A DNA stretch of 64,000 nt, taken from assembly GCF_034931365.1 (NCBI RefSeq), contig NZ_JAYGII010000001.1:163121-227120 (forward strand), written 5' to 3'. Origin of the DNA: Natronospira elongata (GTDB lineage: Bacteria; Pseudomonadota; Gammaproteobacteria; Natronospirales; Natronospiraceae). Both the position numbers and the translations under genes were made by a program. Of the stretch, positions 25,818-34,056 are shown in pieces (within the stretch, counting starts at the first letter, position 1; each line of letters begins with the position of its first letter). Under the pieces are notes generated by a model. It worked only from the letters and a program-made list of their open reading frames with translations, had not been told where the DNA came from and did not search any database.

Positions 25818-26165
25818 TCAGCGTTTGAACAGTGTTGTCCAGTCATCGGCCTGAAAGCCAACCCGGAGAGTGCCGTTCTGGTTCAGCACCGGGCGTTTGA
25901 TGATGGTGGGGTTGGCGACAAAGACGGCCGCGTCACCCTCGTTGGCCCGGTCCTTGTCTTTGTCAGTCAGCTTGCGCCAACTCGGACCGCGACGGTTGAT
26001 CAGCTTGTCACTGCCGATTTCATCCAGCCAGCGATTGACCATGGCATCATCCAGGCCGTCCTTGCGCAGATCATGCCAGCCGTGGTTGATGCCCTGCTCG
26101 TCCAGCCAGCGGCGCGCCTTGCGGCAGGTATCGCAGTTGTGAATGCCGTAGAGGGTGATGCTCAT
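25818..26165 (-). CDS. ArsC/Spx-like thioredoxin-fold protein (YffB type)
   Basis: 115-residue protein of the arsenate reductase-like family. The N-terminus MSITLYGIHNCDTCRKARRW has the redox-type CxxC, and the C-terminal half carries INRRGPSWRKL and NPTIIKRPVL, which are typical. In E. coli and Pseudomonas the YffB gene also lies next to dapE or dapD, supporting this subtype. A glutathione-dependent thiol reductase role has been proposed for the family but the substrate is unclear. Its start overlaps the dapD stop by 4 bp. Confidence 0.88.
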   Translation of the reverse strand: MSITLYGIHNCDTCRKARRWLDEQGINHGWHDLRKDGLDDAMVNRWLDEIGSDKLINRRGPSWRKLTDKDKDRANEGDAAVFVANPTIIKRPVLNQNGTLRVGFQADDWTTLFKR

Positions 26166-26986
26166 TCAGCGCTCCTGAGCAGTTCATTGATGCCCACCTT
26201 GGCACGGGTGGCGGCATCCACGCGCTTGACGATGATGGCGGCATACAGGCTGTGGCTGCCGTCCTTTGCGGGCAGGGTGCCGGGCACCACCACCGACCCG
26301 GCCGGCACACGGCCACGAAGGATCTCGCCGCTTTCCCGATCATAGATGCGCGTGCTCTGGCCAAGATACACCCCCATGCTGATCACCGAGCCCTCTTCGA
26401 CGATCACCCCTTCAACCACTTCCGAGCGGGCACCGATGAAGCAGTTGTCCTCGATAATGGTAGGCGTGGCCTGCAAGGGTTCGAGCACGCCCCCGATTCC
26501 CACGCCCCCGGACAGGTGCACATTTTTGCCAATCTGGGCGCAGGACCCGACCGTCGCCCAGGTATCCACCATGGTCCCGGAACCCACCCAGGCGCCGATA
26601 TTGATATAGGAGGGCATGAGCACGGCACCCTTGGCCACATGAGCCCCGGCGCGTACCGTCGCCGGCGGTACCACCCGCACACCGTCGCGTCTAAAGTCAG
26701 CTTCCTCATAGTCGGCATGCTTGAGCGGTACCTTGTCGAAGAAACGGGTATAGCCGCCGTCGATCACCCTGTTGTCACGCAGACGAAAGGAAATGAGCAC
26801 GGCCTTTTTCAGCCATTCATTGACCACCCACTGACCATCCTGCTTTTCCGCCACCCGGGCCTCGCCCGAGTCCAGCATGCCAAGCGCCTGATCCACTGCC
26901 TCGATCACATCCCGGTCCTCCTTTCCCGGGCCGATTTCGGCACGCTTCTCGAAGGCTTGTTCAATGATTGACTTCAGTTCTGCCAT
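26162..26986 (-). CDS. dapD: Tetrahydrodipicolinate N-succinyltransferase
   Basis: 274-residue trimeric left-handed beta-helix enzyme that transfers succinyl from succinyl-CoA to tetrahydrodipicolinate in the succinylase branch of lysine synthesis. The N-terminal helical domain (about 1-100) is followed by hexapeptide repeats (GAHVAKGAVLMPSYINIGAW, GSCAQIGKNVHLSGGVGIGG). SMGVYLGQSTRIYDRESGE is the usual C-terminal DapD segment. Length matches E. coli (274). It heads the dapD - ArsC-like - pirin - dapE group. Upstream the usual dapC neighbour is separated by a MITE and a GxxExxY cassette. Confidence 0.96.
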   Translation of the reverse strand: MAELKSIIEQAFEKRAEIGPGKEDRDVIEAVDQALGMLDSGEARVAEKQDGQWVVNEWLKKAVLISFRLRDNRVIDGGYTRFFDKVPLKHADYEEADFRRDGVRVVPPATVRAGAHVAKGAVLMPSYINIGAWVGSGTMVDTWATVGSCAQIGKNVHLSGGVGIGGVLEPLQATPTIIEDNCFIGARSEVVEGVIVEEGSVISMGVYLGQSTRIYDRESGEILRGRVPAGSVVVPGTLPAKDGSHSLYAAIIVKRVDAATRAKVGINELLRSAE

Positions 26987-27041
26987 GATTTGGATCCTGT
27001 TCTGTTTGCTGGTAGTTCGGTGCTGGGTTTTGGCGTTATAG

Positions 27042-27402
27042 GGAACCTCTGATTAATTCATTCGCGCCCGCAGTTGGCGCTGAGAGCGTCTGATTCAAGG
27101 CGCATTGCGCAGCACAGTAGCCTCTGCGCTACGGGCAAGCAATGCAACGCAGAAGCAGGCGCTCTCAGCGCCAACCCCTTGTGGGCCAGAGGGATTTTCC
27201 CTCTCGTCTTCGTTGTTCGGCTCATCCCTGAGCCTCACCCCTCCCTTCGGTCGGGGCCTCGCGCAGAGCGCGAGTCCAAATACGTTCCCGACGCATTTGT
27301 GCTCCTCGCTCATGTAGCACAGCGGCTACACTACGCTCGTCGCGCCTCGCGAGAGGAAAAATCCCGTTGGCTGCGGGCGCGAATGAATTGATCAGAGGTT
27401 CC
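27042..27402. mobile_element. 361-bp MITE-like element with 32-bp terminal inverted repeats
   Basis: The termini 27042-27073 and 27371-27402 are inverted copies with one mismatch in 32 (outer end GGAACCTCTGAT). Inside, 27073-27092 pairs with 27156-27175 at 19 of 20 positions, and 27185-27206 pairs partly with 27349-27371, so the element could fold extensively. The short frames within have no resemblance to known proteins, and no transposase is present. It is therefore probably non-autonomous and mobilised in trans. No clear target duplication is seen: the flanks are TAG and TTA. Confidence 0.75.
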
Positions 27403-27406
27403 TTAG

Positions 27407-27445
27407 ACACAGAGAACGCAGAGAATCCGCAGAGGAACACAGAGG
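27407..27445. repeat. Left inverted repeat of the GxxExxY cassette
   Basis: This 39-nt arm is built of ACACAGAG/GCAGAG-like units. It matches the reverse complement of 27853-27891 at 34 of 39 positions and begins 4 bp after the MITE end. Confidence 0.8.
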
Positions 27446-27449
27446 TGTT

Positions 27450-27841
27450 CTATTTTATCAGTCTTTTGACGCCATCTAGGAGTCGCGGGACATTGAAGTT
27501 AATCAATATCCATAGGGGTGGCCTGATAATCTCAGGTAACTGAGCACCTGTGCAGTATGCACAGGCATCAGTTTTTCGACGCTCTTGAGCTCCAAAATCA
27601 GTTTGTTTTCTACAAGCAGGTCAATCCGGTATCCGGATTCAAGTGCTGTACCCTTGTAGTCCACAGGTAATTGTATCTGGCGAAAAAAATTCAGTTCGGC
27701 GCGCGAAAGCTCGTAAGCGAGTGCCTGTTCGTAAGCACTCTCAAGCAAGCCTGGCCCGAGCACACGATGCACCTCGATTGCGCATCCAATTACGCGCCTC
27801 GTTAGTGCATTATCCAGTACTGAATGAGCCTCCATGCTCAT
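27450..27841 (-). pseudogene. GxxExxY family protein gene (PD-(D/E)XK-like), frameshifted near its 3' end
   Basis: The intact frame from ATG 27841 encodes 112 residues. These include the family signature GPGLLESAYEQALAYEL (GxxExxY) and the nuclease-like core GYRIDLLVENKLILELKSVE (D...E-L-K). The frame stops at 27503 after LSGHPYGY. In the next frame the sequence continues as LINFNVPRLLDGVKRLIK and stops at 27450, which is the normal family C-terminus. One base is missing around 27506-27509, so the protein would be about 130 residues if repaired. The function of the family is unknown. The gene is enclosed by 39-bp inverted repeats. A sequencing error is an alternative to a true mutation. Confidence 0.85.
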
Positions 27842-27852
27842 ACCTCCAATAT

Positions 27853-27891
27853 CCTCTGTGGCCCTCTGCGGATTCTCTGTGACCTCTGTGT
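27853..27891. repeat. Right inverted repeat of the GxxExxY cassette
   Basis: Inverted partner of 27407-27445 (34 of 39 identical), placed 11 bp upstream of the GxxExxY start codon. Any promoter of the gene would have to lie in or beyond it. Confidence 0.8.
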
Positions 27892-27972
27892 AAAAAAATC
27901 AGTCTGAATGAAGCCTGCAGCCCCAATCAATCAGTGACTCGCCATCCGGGCTGTAGGCGCAATTCGATCAGC

Positions 27973-29175
27973 TCAGCTTCCTTTTGTTTCCAGCAGGCGG
28001 CGGATGCGATGGGCAGCGTCGGTGCATTCCTCCACGGTGGCGACCAGGGAAATGCGCAGGTGGCCCTTGCCGGGGTTGCCCTGGGCGGTGTCGCGGGAGA
28101 GGTAGGTACCGGGCAGGGCAGTGATGTGTTGCTCGGCGAAGAGATCCCGGGCAAAGGCTTCGTCATCACCACCGGGAACCTGGACCCAGAGATAGAAGCC
28201 GCCTTCGGGGCGACTGCAGGACAGCACCGGCTCAAGGATGGGCAACACCGCATCGAACTTGGCCCGGTAGGCGGCACGGTTCTGTTCCACGTGGGCATCG
28301 TCATCCCAGGCCGGGATGCTGGCCTGTTGAGCCGGCAGGGGCATGGCGCAGCCGTGGTAAGTGCGGTAAAGACGGAAGGGCTTGATGATGTCCGCATCAC
28401 CAGCCACGAAGCCCGAGCGCAGGCCGGGCACATTGGAACGCTTGGACAGGCTGTGCATGACCAGACAGCGCTTGAAGTCATGGCGGCCGGTCTGTTCGCA
28501 GACTTCCAGCAGTCCCGGCGGCGGGGTGTCACCCAGGTAGATTTCCGAGTAACACTCGTCGGCGACGATCACGAAATCGTGGCGGTCGGCCAGTGCAGTG
28601 GCGTGCTTGAGATACTCGGGGCTCATGACCTTGCCGGTGGGGTTGCCGGGCGAGCACAGGAACAGCAATTGGCAGCGGTCCCAGTCTTCGGGGGACACGG
28701 CATCCAGGTCCGGCAGGTAATCGTTCTCGGCCGTGGTGTTGAGATAGATGGGCTCGGCACCGGCAAGCAGGGCCGCCCCCTCATAGATCTGATAGAAGGG
28801 GTTGGGCATCATCACGGCGGCACCCGGCTTGTCTTCCACCACTGCCTGGGTCAGGGCAAACAGGCCCTCTCGGGTACCGGTAAGGGGTAAGATGTGACGT
28901 TCGATATCCAGGCGCTGTTCCGGCAGCCCAAAACGCCGGCACAGCCAGCGGGCGATGGCGGCCCGCAGCTCGGGGATGCCGGGTGCCATGGGATAGGAGG
29001 CCAGGCCATCCAGGTGATCCTTCAAGGCCTCGATCACAAAGGCCGGTGGTTCGTGCTTGGGCTCGCCGATTGACAGGGCAATATGGGAAAGCCCCTTCGG
29101 GGGTTCAATGCCGGCCTTCAGGGTCGCCAGGCGTTCAAAGGGGTAGGGGTGCAGTTTGTCCAGATCGGGGTTCAT
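27973..29175 (-). CDS. dapC: Succinyldiaminopimelate transaminase
   Basis: 400-residue PLP-dependent class I/II aminotransferase. It makes N-succinyl-LL-diaminopimelate from the keto acid with glutamate. The start MNPDLDKLHPYPFERLATL is the usual DapC N-terminus. The PLP-binding region includes FLCSPGNPTGKV, DECYSE and the Schiff-base Lys in HSLSKRSNVPGLRSGF. Location directly downstream of glnD (41 bp) on the minus strand matches Pseudomonas gene order and favours DapC over another aminotransferase. Confidence 0.93.
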   Translation of the reverse strand: MNPDLDKLHPYPFERLATLKAGIEPPKGLSHIALSIGEPKHEPPAFVIEALKDHLDGLASYPMAPGIPELRAAIARWLCRRFGLPEQRLDIERHILPLTGTREGLFALTQAVVEDKPGAAVMMPNPFYQIYEGAALLAGAEPIYLNTTAENDYLPDLDAVSPEDWDRCQLLFLCSPGNPTGKVMSPEYLKHATALADRHDFVIVADECYSEIYLGDTPPPGLLEVCEQTGRHDFKRCLVMHSLSKRSNVPGLRSGFVAGDADIIKPFRLYRTYHGCAMPLPAQQASIPAWDDDAHVEQNRAAYRAKFDAVLPILEPVLSCSRPEGGFYLWVQVPGGDDEAFARDLFAEQHITALPGTYLSRDTAQGNPGKGHLRISLVATVEECTDAAHRIRRLLETKGS

Positions 29176-29216
29176 GGGCTCCCTTTTAGTTCTCGATCGT
29201 AGTGACTTGAGTGAAA

Positions 29217-31904
29217 TTAGAGCGAGGTCGAGTCAGCGCCGTCTTCAAGTTGCCGTTTCAGTGCCTGTTCCAGTTCCTGGCGTCGGGCTTCGCTGTCCAG
29301 GGGGCTGTCATCGGTTTCGGTAATGAAAAAGATGTCTTCCGCCTTTTCCCCCACCGTGGCCACCTTGGCATTCTGAAGCCGCACCCGGGCATCCAGCAGG
29401 GCGCCGGCAATGCGGGTCAGCAGGCCCGGGCGGTCGCCGGTGGTGATCTCCAGAATGGTGCGGTCGTTGCGTTCGTCGTCGGCGAAACTGATGCGGGTGG
29501 GGGTGGAAAACATGCGGTGCTGACGTGGCATGCGCCGACGAATATCCCGTGGGTCGCCGCCCAGGCGGCCGGCTTCCTGTTCCATCACCCTGAGAATCTC
29601 CCGGCCGCGTTCGGCGGATTCGATCTCTTCGCCGTCGGCTTCCAGCACCACCCAGGTGTAGAGGGTGCGTTCATCCCGCGTGGATACGATGCGGGCATCG
29701 AGCACGGTCAGGCCCAGCTGCTCAAGGGCGGCGGTACTGCGGGCGAAGGCCAGATCGTCCCGTGGGGAGCAGACGAAAACGGCGGTGCCGCCGCGCTCGG
29801 TCTCCCGCCGTACCTGCACCAGCGGCTTGCCGGAGTCACCATGTTCCAGCAGGGCGCGGGTATGCCACTGGATTTCCGAGGGCGAATGGCGGAGGAAATA
29901 ATCTCCCGGCAGGGCGGACCAGATTCCCCTGACCGCCTCGGTGTTGATGCCGGCCGAATCCAGCTGCTCCAGGGTTTCGCGCTTGGTTTCGTTGATCAGC
30001 TCTTCGCGGGCCACCGGATTGACCAAGCCACGGCGCAGGGCGCGGCTGGTGTTCTGGTAGAGCTCGCTGAACAGGCTGGCTTTCCAGGAATTCCAGAGCT
30101 CCGGATTGGTGGCGCGCACATCGGCCACGGTGAGGATGTAGAGATAGTCCAGATGCAGTTGATCGCCGACTTTCTCGGCAAACTCGTGGATGACTCTGGG
30201 GTCGCTGATGTCTTTCTTCTGGGCGGTGAGCGAGAGCAGCAGGTGTTGCCGGACGAGCCAGGACACCAGTCGGGCATCGTATTCGCTCAGGCCGTGGCGT
30301 TTGCAGAACCGCAGGGCATCGCTGGCACCCAGTTCGGAGTGATCCCCGCCGCGGCCCTTGGCGATATCGTGAAACAGGCCTGCCAGATAGGCCAGTTCCG
30401 GTTTCGGCAGACCGCGCATGACCCGGCTGCAGTCGGGGAATTCGTGATCAAAGCGGGACAGGGCGAAGCGGCGCAGATTGCTCAGCACGAACAGGGTGTG
30501 CTCGTCCACGGTGTAGGTATGAAAGAGGTCGAACTGCATCCGGCCGACGATCTTCCCGAACTCCGGGATATAACGGCCCAGCACCCCGTAGCTGTTCATG
30601 CGGCGGAACTCGTGGGTGACACCCTGTGGTTCGCGCAGGATGGCCATGAACAGGGCCTGGTTGTCCGGGTTGCGGCGGAAATCCTCGTTGATCAGATGGC
30701 AGTGCTGGCGCACCAGGCGAATGGTGCCGGCGCTGACCCCTTCGGCTTCCGGATGTTGTTGGAGCAGGTGAAACAGCTCCAGCAGGGCGCCGGGTTCGCG
30801 TCGGAAGACATCCCGGTCCACTACATCCAGGTAGCCGTTCTTGAGCTGGAAACGCTCGTTGATGGGCTGGATGCGGGGATCGCCCTCGAGCAGGATGGCT
30901 TCCTTGAACAGCTGCAGCAGCATTTCATTGAGACGGTTCAGCTCCATCACCGTGCGGTAGTAGCGCTGCATGGACTGTTCCACCGCCAGACTGTGCTCGC
31001 TGTCCTCGTAGCCCATGGTCTCGGCGAGGCGCAGCTGGTGATCGAACAGCAGCCGGTCCTCGTGGCGCCCGGTCATCTCATGCAGTAGCCAGCGGATACG
31101 CCAGAGAAAACCCTGGCCCTCCACCAGGCGCCGATGTTCCTCGCGGCTGAGAAAACCATAGGAGGCAAGGTCGGCCAGGGTGCGGGCACCGAAGTGGCGT
31201 TTGGCCACCCACCCGATCATCTGGATGTCCCTGAGACCGCCGGGGCTTTCCTTGATATTGGGTTCGAGCTTGTAGGCCGTGTCGTGGTACTTGGCGTGCC
31301 GGGTACGCTGTTCCTCGAGTTTGCGCTCAAAGAAGCTGCGGGAGGTCCAGAGCTCATCGGAGAATGCCAGTTCCTGCAGGGCCTCGAAGGTTTTTTTGGA
31401 GCCTGCGAGACGGCGGGCCTCGATCAGATTGGTGGCGGTGCTGATGTCTTCCCGGGCGGCCTGCCGGCATTCTTCCAGTGTTCTGACACTGTGGCCCACA
31501 TCAGGGCCGATGTCCCAGATCTCGGTGAAGAACTGCTCCAGGGCCGCAGCACGGCGGTCATTCAGCTTCTCTTCGGCCAGCACCAGCAAGTCGATGTCCG
31601 AACAGGGATGCAGTTCGGCGCGGCCGTAGCCGCCAACCGCCGCCAGCACCAGGCCCCGGGTCCGGCCCAGATTGCGCCGCCAGAGGGCTCGGATGAGGGT
31701 ATCCATCATCCGGCTGCGAGCGGCGACCAGGGCCGCGGCGGAGGCGCCGGCAGTCGCCAGCTCGCTCAGGCGGCTACTGCCATGCTTGTGAGCAGCGCGG
31801 AGATGCTGGGGCAGGGGGTCACGACCGGCGAGCAGCTCTGCCAGCCAGGCGTTGTCGAAACGCGGCGGGGTCGGGCGTCGCCGCCTGGGCGTTTCAGAGG
31901 TCAT
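29217..31904 (-). CDS. glnD: Bifunctional PII uridylyltransferase/uridylyl-removing enzyme GlnD
   Basis: 895-residue nitrogen sensor. The N-terminal nucleotidyltransferase domain has GGYGRAELHPCSDIDLLVL (about 85-105). A central HD domain (FHDIAKGRGGDHSELGA, about 500-520) removes UMP. Two C-terminal ACT domains bind glutamine (near 705-790 and 815-890, the latter starting TILEITTGDRPGLLTRIAG). GlnD uridylylates GlnB/GlnK when glutamine is low and reverses this when it is high. Its start lies inside the end of map with an 11-bp overlap, so translation is probably coupled. Confidence 0.96.
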   Translation of the reverse strand: MTSETPRRRRPTPPRFDNAWLAELLAGRDPLPQHLRAAHKHGSSRLSELATAGASAAALVAARSRMMDTLIRALWRRNLGRTRGLVLAAVGGYGRAELHPCSDIDLLVLAEEKLNDRRAAALEQFFTEIWDIGPDVGHSVRTLEECRQAAREDISTATNLIEARRLAGSKKTFEALQELAFSDELWTSRSFFERKLEEQRTRHAKYHDTAYKLEPNIKESPGGLRDIQMIGWVAKRHFGARTLADLASYGFLSREEHRRLVEGQGFLWRIRWLLHEMTGRHEDRLLFDHQLRLAETMGYEDSEHSLAVEQSMQRYYRTVMELNRLNEMLLQLFKEAILLEGDPRIQPINERFQLKNGYLDVVDRDVFRREPGALLELFHLLQQHPEAEGVSAGTIRLVRQHCHLINEDFRRNPDNQALFMAILREPQGVTHEFRRMNSYGVLGRYIPEFGKIVGRMQFDLFHTYTVDEHTLFVLSNLRRFALSRFDHEFPDCSRVMRGLPKPELAYLAGLFHDIAKGRGGDHSELGASDALRFCKRHGLSEYDARLVSWLVRQHLLLSLTAQKKDISDPRVIHEFAEKVGDQLHLDYLYILTVADVRATNPELWNSWKASLFSELYQNTSRALRRGLVNPVAREELINETKRETLEQLDSAGINTEAVRGIWSALPGDYFLRHSPSEIQWHTRALLEHGDSGKPLVQVRRETERGGTAVFVCSPRDDLAFARSTAALEQLGLTVLDARIVSTRDERTLYTWVVLEADGEEIESAERGREILRVMEQEAGRLGGDPRDIRRRMPRQHRMFSTPTRISFADDERNDRTILEITTGDRPGLLTRIAGALLDARVRLQNAKVATVGEKAEDIFFITETDDSPLDSEARRQELEQALKRQLEDGADSTSL

Positions 31905-32664
31905 CCTCTTCCCGGCGCTTGGTCAGGACTTCAACACCGTCCGAGGTCACCAGCACGGTGTGCTCCCACTGGGCGGAAAGGGAGTGGTCCTTGGTCACCA
32001 CCGTCCAGCCATCGGGCAGCAGCCGCGTAAAGCGCTTGCCGGCATTGATCATGGGCTCGATGGTGAAGGTCATGCCCTCCTGCAATTCCAGCCCGGTGTC
32101 GGGCTTGCCGTAATGCAGGACCTGTGGATCCTCGTGAAAGCCCCGGCCGATGCCGTGGCCGCAATACTCCCGGACCACGGAAAACCCGTGCCCTTCGGCG
32201 TATTTCTGGATGGCGTAACCGATATCCCCCAGGCGGGTGCCGGGGCGGACCAGGCGAATACCCTCCAGCATGGCCTCGCGGGCCACCCGGCTGATGCGAT
32301 CAGCCTGGATCGAGGGCTTGCCCACGTAATACATCTTGGAGGTGTCGCCGTGGAAGCCATCCTTGATCACGGTGATGTCAATATTGACGATGTCGCCCTT
32401 CTTGAGCTTCTTCGGCCCTGGAATGCCGTGACAGACCACGTGATTGAGCGAGGTGCAGATGGATTTGGGAAAACCGTGATAATCCAGCGGAGCGGGGGTC
32501 GCCTTCTGCTCATTGACGATGTAGTCATGGCAAATCCTGTCCAGCTCCTCGGTGGTAACGCCGGGGCGAACGTGTTCCTCGATCATTTCGTGGACCTCCG
32601 CCGCCAGGCGGCCGGCCACGCGCATTTTCTCTTGTTCTTCCGGGGACTTGATGGTGACGGCCAT
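31894..32664 (-). CDS. map: Methionine aminopeptidase type I
   Basis: 256-residue cytoplasmic dinuclear metalloenzyme that removes the initiator Met from nascent proteins. Metal ligands of the pita-bread fold are visible in NIDITVIKDGFHGDTSKM (two Asp), GHGIGRGFHEDP (His), FTIEPMIN (Glu) and SAQWEHTVLV (Glu). The start at 32664 (MAVTIKSPEEQEKMRVAG) fits the family; the open frame runs on to 32823 without coding likeness. Gene order map-glnD-dapC on one strand and rpsB divergent on the other is as in E. coli and Pseudomonas. Confidence 0.96.
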   Translation of the reverse strand: MAVTIKSPEEQEKMRVAGRLAAEVHEMIEEHVRPGVTTEELDRICHDYIVNEQKATPAPLDYHGFPKSICTSLNHVVCHGIPGPKKLKKGDIVNIDITVIKDGFHGDTSKMYYVGKPSIQADRISRVAREAMLEGIRLVRPGTRLGDIGYAIQKYAEGHGFSVVREYCGHGIGRGFHEDPQVLHYGKPDTGLELQEGMTFTIEPMINAGKRFTRLLPDGWTVVTKDHSLSAQWEHTVLVTSDGVEVLTKRREEDDL

Positions 32665-32839
32665 GGTTTTCCGTGATTCTGTCTGTAGTGCGGCCCGGCG
32701 CCGGGTCTGGGCGATCGGGAATGGCAGCAGGCGGGCCAGGGCCCGCCAGACGCGGTTTTCCGGCGCCCGCACCCGGATCATGGGTGCCGGGTCGGGCGGC
32801 CAGGCGGGCTTGAAGCGGCGCAAACAGGCCCTTTCCGCG

Positions 32840-32868
32840 TTGTGCTGATATCCCGCCTATGGTATAAA
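32840..32868 (+). promoter_or_regulatory. Sigma70-type promoter of rpsB-tsf
   Basis: TTGTGC (-35, 32840-32845) and TATAAA (-10, 32863-32868) are separated by 17 bp, the optimal spacing. Transcription would start near 32875 and give a leader of about 140 nt before rpsB. Confidence 0.75.
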
Positions 32869-32874
32869 GCGCGC

Positions 32875-33013
32875 CCACATTAAGCAATCCACACATGTGC
32901 CGACACATGCGGCTGGGTGCCTCGGTCGGCTCCGTCTCCCCCGGGAGGTGGGCCACCGAGGTTGTCGTATGGGGCACATGGAGGCTCAACCCTTACAAAA
33001 CGGAGAAGTGACT
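32875..33013 (+). ncRNA. rpsB leader RNA (t44-like S2 autoregulatory leader)
   Basis: The roughly 140-nt leader between the promoter and the rpsB ATG can form a stem from CCTCGGT (32920 region) with ACCGAGG (32954 region), and ends with a clear AACGGAGAAG ribosome site. In E. coli the same map-rpsB interval holds the t44/S2 leader, by which ribosomal protein S2 represses rpsB-tsf. Assignment rests on position and the hairpin; I could not run a covariance model. The 349-bp map-rpsB gap contains nothing else I can support. Confidence 0.55.
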
Positions 33014-34003
33014 ATGTCCAGCGTATCCATGCGTGACATGCTGGAAGCGGGTGTCCATTTTGGCCATCAGACCCGCTTCTGGAACCCGAAGATGAAGCCC
33101 TACATCTTTGGTGAGCGAAGCAAGATTCATATCATCAACCTGGAAAAGACCCTGCCGCTTTACCAGGACGCCATCAACTACGTGAGCAAGATCGCCGCCG
33201 ACGGCGGTCGCGTCATGTTCGTGGGCACCAAGCGTGCCGCTCGCGAGACCATCCAGAAGGAAGCCGAGCGCTGTGGCATGCCCTTCGTCAGCCATCGCTG
33301 GCTGGGTGGCATGCTCACCAACTTCAACACCGTGCGCAATTCCATCAAGCGCCTGAAGGATCTTAAGGAGCAGGAAGAAGACGGCACCTTCAACGTCCTG
33401 GGCAAGAAGGAAGTGACCATGCTGCGCCGGGAGATGGACAAGCTTGAGCGCGGTTTTGGTGGCATCAAGGATATGCCCGGCCTGCCTGATGTGCTGTTCA
33501 TCATTGATGTCGGCTTTGAAAAGATCGCCGTCAAGGAAGCCCGTAAGCTCGGTATTCCCATCGTGGCGGTGGTGGACACCAACAACGCCCCGGATGAGGT
33601 GGATTACGTCATCCCCGGCAACGACGACGCCATTCGCGCCATTCAGCTCTACACCCGTGGCATTGCCGATGCAGTGATCGACGGCAAGGCTTCCGTGCCG
33701 AGCATGGCCGAGGCTGCCGGCGACGACGAGTTCGTGGAGCTGGACGAGGAAGGCAAGCCCAAGGCTGCCCCTGCCGCCAAGAAGACCGCCAAGAAGGCTG
33801 CCAAGAAGAAGGCCGCGAAGAAGACCGCTGCCAAGGCCGACGAAGGCGAGTCCAAGGACGAGAGCGACGACCAGGCTGCGTCCAAGAAGACCGCCAAGAA
33901 GGCTGCCAAGAAGGCCACCAGGAAAGCGTCCAAGAAGACCGCTTCCAAGAAGAAGGCCACCAAGAAGGCTGCCAAGAAAAAGACGACTACCGCTTCCGAG
34001 TAA
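33014..34003 (+). CDS. rpsB: Ribosomal protein S2 with a long Lys/Ala-rich C-terminal tail
   Basis: Residues 1 to about 228 are a standard S2 protein of the small ribosomal subunit (MLEAGVHFGHQTRFWNPKM, FVGTKRAARETIQ, HRWLGGMLTNF, DTNNAPDEVDYVIPGNDDA). S2 proteins are usually 230-250 residues, but this one has 329. After an acidic linker (GDDEFVELDEEGKPK), residues from about 250 to 329 form a low-complexity tail of Lys, Ala, Thr and Ser with KKAAKK-type repeats, broken by an acidic patch (DEGESKDESDD). The tail resembles histone H1-like C-termini. ATG 33014 has an excellent GGAGAAG site. tsf follows after 53 bp. Confidence 0.96.
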   Translation: MSSVSMRDMLEAGVHFGHQTRFWNPKMKPYIFGERSKIHIINLEKTLPLYQDAINYVSKIAADGGRVMFVGTKRAARETIQKEAERCGMPFVSHRWLGGMLTNFNTVRNSIKRLKDLKEQEEDGTFNVLGKKEVTMLRREMDKLERGFGGIKDMPGLPDVLFIIDVGFEKIAVKEARKLGIPIVAVVDTNNAPDEVDYVIPGNDDAIRAIQLYTRGIADAVIDGKASVPSMAEAAGDDEFVELDEEGKPKAAPAAKKTAKKAAKKKAAKKTAAKADEGESKDESDDQAASKKTAKKAAKKATRKASKKTASKKKATKKAAKKKTTTASE

Positions 34004-34056
34004 TCAGTTGATTCTGATTGGAAGACAAGGGCAAACAGAATACGGAGAGTGGAACA

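Noticed and set aside
27074..27440. Several overlapping small frames between dapD and the GxxExxY gene
   Set aside because: They fall inside the MITE and follow its inverted repeats; no protein family is recognised.
29211..31088. A 625-codon plus-strand frame inside glnD
   Set aside because: GlnD is clear on the minus strand with all its domains; the frame is a codon-bias artefact.
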